A stretch of DNA of 64,000 bases from Pontibacter amylolyticus (GTDB lineage: Bacteria; Bacteroidota; Bacteroidia; Cytophagales; Hymenobacteraceae): positions 1-64,000 of the forward strand of contig NZ_BMFP01000005.1 of assembly GCF_014638845.1 (NCBI RefSeq), given 5' to 3'. Every line of letters begins with the position of its first letter. Positions within the stretch are counted from its first letter, which is position 1. A model generated the notes under the pieces. That model was not told the origin of the DNA and ran no database searches. It worked only from the letters and a program-made list of their open reading frames with translations. Shown piece after piece: positions 62,636 to 64,000 of the stretch. Both the position numbers and the translations under genes were made by a program.

Positions 62636-64000
62636 TGAAACGGTGGGCTCCCTACCCTTTTGTCCGCATTGCCCTTAGCTTTATAGCAGGTATACTCGTG
62701 TACCTGTTCACAGGCAGAGAGTTCAGGTATAGCCTTGAACTCTTTGCCTTTTTTGTTGCCACATACCTGGTGCTATACCTTGTTTCGCGCCGGTTGAAGT
62801 CTGTGGAAGCCAACACGATTGCAGGTATAGCCGGCCTGCTGTGCTTTGTGGCCGGTGGTATTTGGCTCACGCACCTGCACACCGAAGCGCACCATCCGCG
62901 ACACCTGAGTAATTTGTCAGGTATACCGGCTTACTATGTCGGGGTGGTGGACGATTACGTGGTGCAGAAACCCGGCTACCAGAACACGGTGCTGCAGGTA
63001 GAGCAGGTGCAGGTTAACGGCCAATGGCAGCCTGCCGAGGGTAGGGTACAGCTATCCGTCCCGCACGACTCCAACCGCGAATATGAAGTAAGCTACGGCG
63101 ACCGACTGCTGATCAAAGGTGCACCTCTACCTGTAGCACCATCTCCCAACCCCAACCAGTTCGATTACCGCGCCTTTCTGGCTAACAAGCAAATTCATCA
63201 CCGGCATTTCCTGCAGCCGCACCAGTTCCAGAAAATCGACTCCGCCCCGCCTAACCCCGTGCTGTCCTTCAGCATTTACCTGCGTCGCCAACTCGATGCT
63301 TTGCTGAAAGCGTCAATCGACGAGCGAAGGGAATACGGCATATCCTCTGCATTGATTTTGGGAGTGAAAGACGAGCTGGACAATTCGATCCGTGATGCCT
63401 ACGCTCAGACCGGCACCATGCATGTGCTAGCCGTGTCGGGTCTGCACGTCGGACTGATCTACGGCATACTAGCTTTTCTGCTGGCTGGCTTTAAGCGTTC
63501 CGCTAAACAAAGGACGGTATATGCCACTGTGATTTTAAGTGTGCTCTGGCTCTATGCTTTCATTACGGGCCTCTCCCCTTCTGTTCTTCGCGCAGCCTTC
63601 ATGTTCAGTCTGATCACGGTAGCGATGGTTTCCAGGCGGCAGCACAACATCTACAACACACTTGCCATTGCCGCCTTTGCACTGCTATGGTATAATCCAT
63701 ATTTCCTGCTCGAAGTAGGTTTTCAGCTTTCTTTCCTGGCGCTGCTCGGCATCGTATACCTACAGCCCAGATTCTATAAGCTGATAGAATTTGAAAACAG
63801 GGTGCTGGACAAAGGATGGGCGCTTTTCACAGCTTCTCTGGCAGCGCAACTGGCCACTTTTCCGCTGGGGCTTTACTACTTTCATCAGTTCCCGGTATAC
63901 TTCTGGCTGGCGAACCTGCTCGTAGTGCCTGCCGCTACTTTCGTGCTTTATTCGGGTGTAGCCGCGATGTTTTTCTCCTGGGTGCCGCTGCTCAGCACGG
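62635..64000 (+). CDS. comEC: ComEC/Rec2 family DNA uptake channel (partial, runs off the window)
   Basis: The first 455 residues of a ComEC protein; no stop before the window end. It shows N-terminal helices (about 10-90), a DUF4131-type soluble region, and the Competence domain with GTMHVLAVSGLHVGLIYGI and several helices. The C-terminal metallo-beta-lactamase domain, if present, lies outside. ComEC moves single-stranded DNA across the inner membrane during transformation. The ATG overlaps the previous stop by one base. It holds nine GGTATA words in 1.37 kb. Confidence 0.9.
   Translation, partial: MKRWAPYPFVRIALSFIAGILVYLFTGREFRYSLELFAFFVATYLVLYLVSRRLKSVEANTIAGIAGLLCFVAGGIWLTHLHTEAHHPRHLSNLSGIPAYYVGVVDDYVVQKPGYQNTVLQVEQVQVNGQWQPAEGRVQLSVPHDSNREYEVSYGDRLLIKGAPLPVAPSPNPNQFDYRAFLANKQIHHRHFLQPHQFQKIDSAPPNPVLSFSIYLRRQLDALLKASIDERREYGISSALILGVKDELDNSIRDAYAQTGTMHVLAVSGLHVGLIYGILAFLLAGFKRSAKQRTVYATVILSVLWLYAFITGLSPSVLRAAFMFSLITVAMVSRRQHNIYNTLAIAAFALLWYNPYFLLEVGFQLSFLALLGIVYLQPRFYKLIEFENRVLDKGWALFTASLAAQLATFPLGLYYFHQFPVYFWLANLLVVPAATFVLYSGVAAMFFSWVPLLST

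Overview
The window reads as chromosomal DNA of a Bacteroidota bacterium, most likely order Cytophagales and possibly a Pontibacter-like member of Hymenobacteraceae (the genus is inference). The signs are a TonB receptor with an N-terminal carboxypeptidase-like domain, Bacteroidota promoters of the form TTTG-N19-TAnnTTTG in front of tRNA genes and an ABC operon, the long PurF variant, weak ribosome binding sites, and several small families common in this phylum. There are about 65 protein genes, five intact tRNA genes, two tRNA remnants, and no rRNA, CRISPR array, prophage or complete IS element.

Layout. 0-8 kb: tRNA-Leu, TonB receptor, an ABC exporter pair, tRNA-Lys, then a DUF4142-cupredoxin operon. 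8-13 kb: cyanophycinase, a sigma factor, an FAD/Rieske oxidoreductase, a MITE-like element and two more tRNA-Lys genes. 13-27 kb: metabolic and stress genes (SDR, ThiL, RlmD, catalase, YceI, GlgX), a disordered Arg/Tyr/Gly-rich protein and a CvpA-CAP fusion. 27.1-30.6 kb: a second MITE-like element, then a GntR/ABC operon with a near-consensus promoter and an inverted-repeat operator. 30-42 kb: envelope proteins, PurF and a nuoL-nuoM-nuoN cluster. 42-56 kb: an sRNA candidate, an M3 peptidase, a lipoprotein methyltransferase, small unknown genes, a sensor kinase, an ECF sigma/anti-sigma pair, LysR, DUF808 and PagL-like proteins. 56.5-58.9 kb: an AT-rich segment with two unrecognised membrane proteins ending at tRNA-Leu(CAA). 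59-64 kb: HscB, an ABM monooxygenase, a SAM hydrolase, PhoH, GNAT and the start of ComEC.

The strongest unexplained signal is a short word, CAGGTATAG (complement CTATACCTG). I counted about 40 copies of this 9-mer and about 185 copies of its GGTATA/TATACC core. Chance predicts roughly 0.5 and 30. It occurs inside genes, between genes, in a terminator stem, in tandem, and as the final codons (CAG GTA TAG or AAG GTA TAG) of five genes. It is almost absent from the AT-rich 56.7-58.9 kb segment. A second signal is a set of long intergenic inverted repeats with unrelated, low-complexity arms, some nested around terminators or REP-like palindromes.
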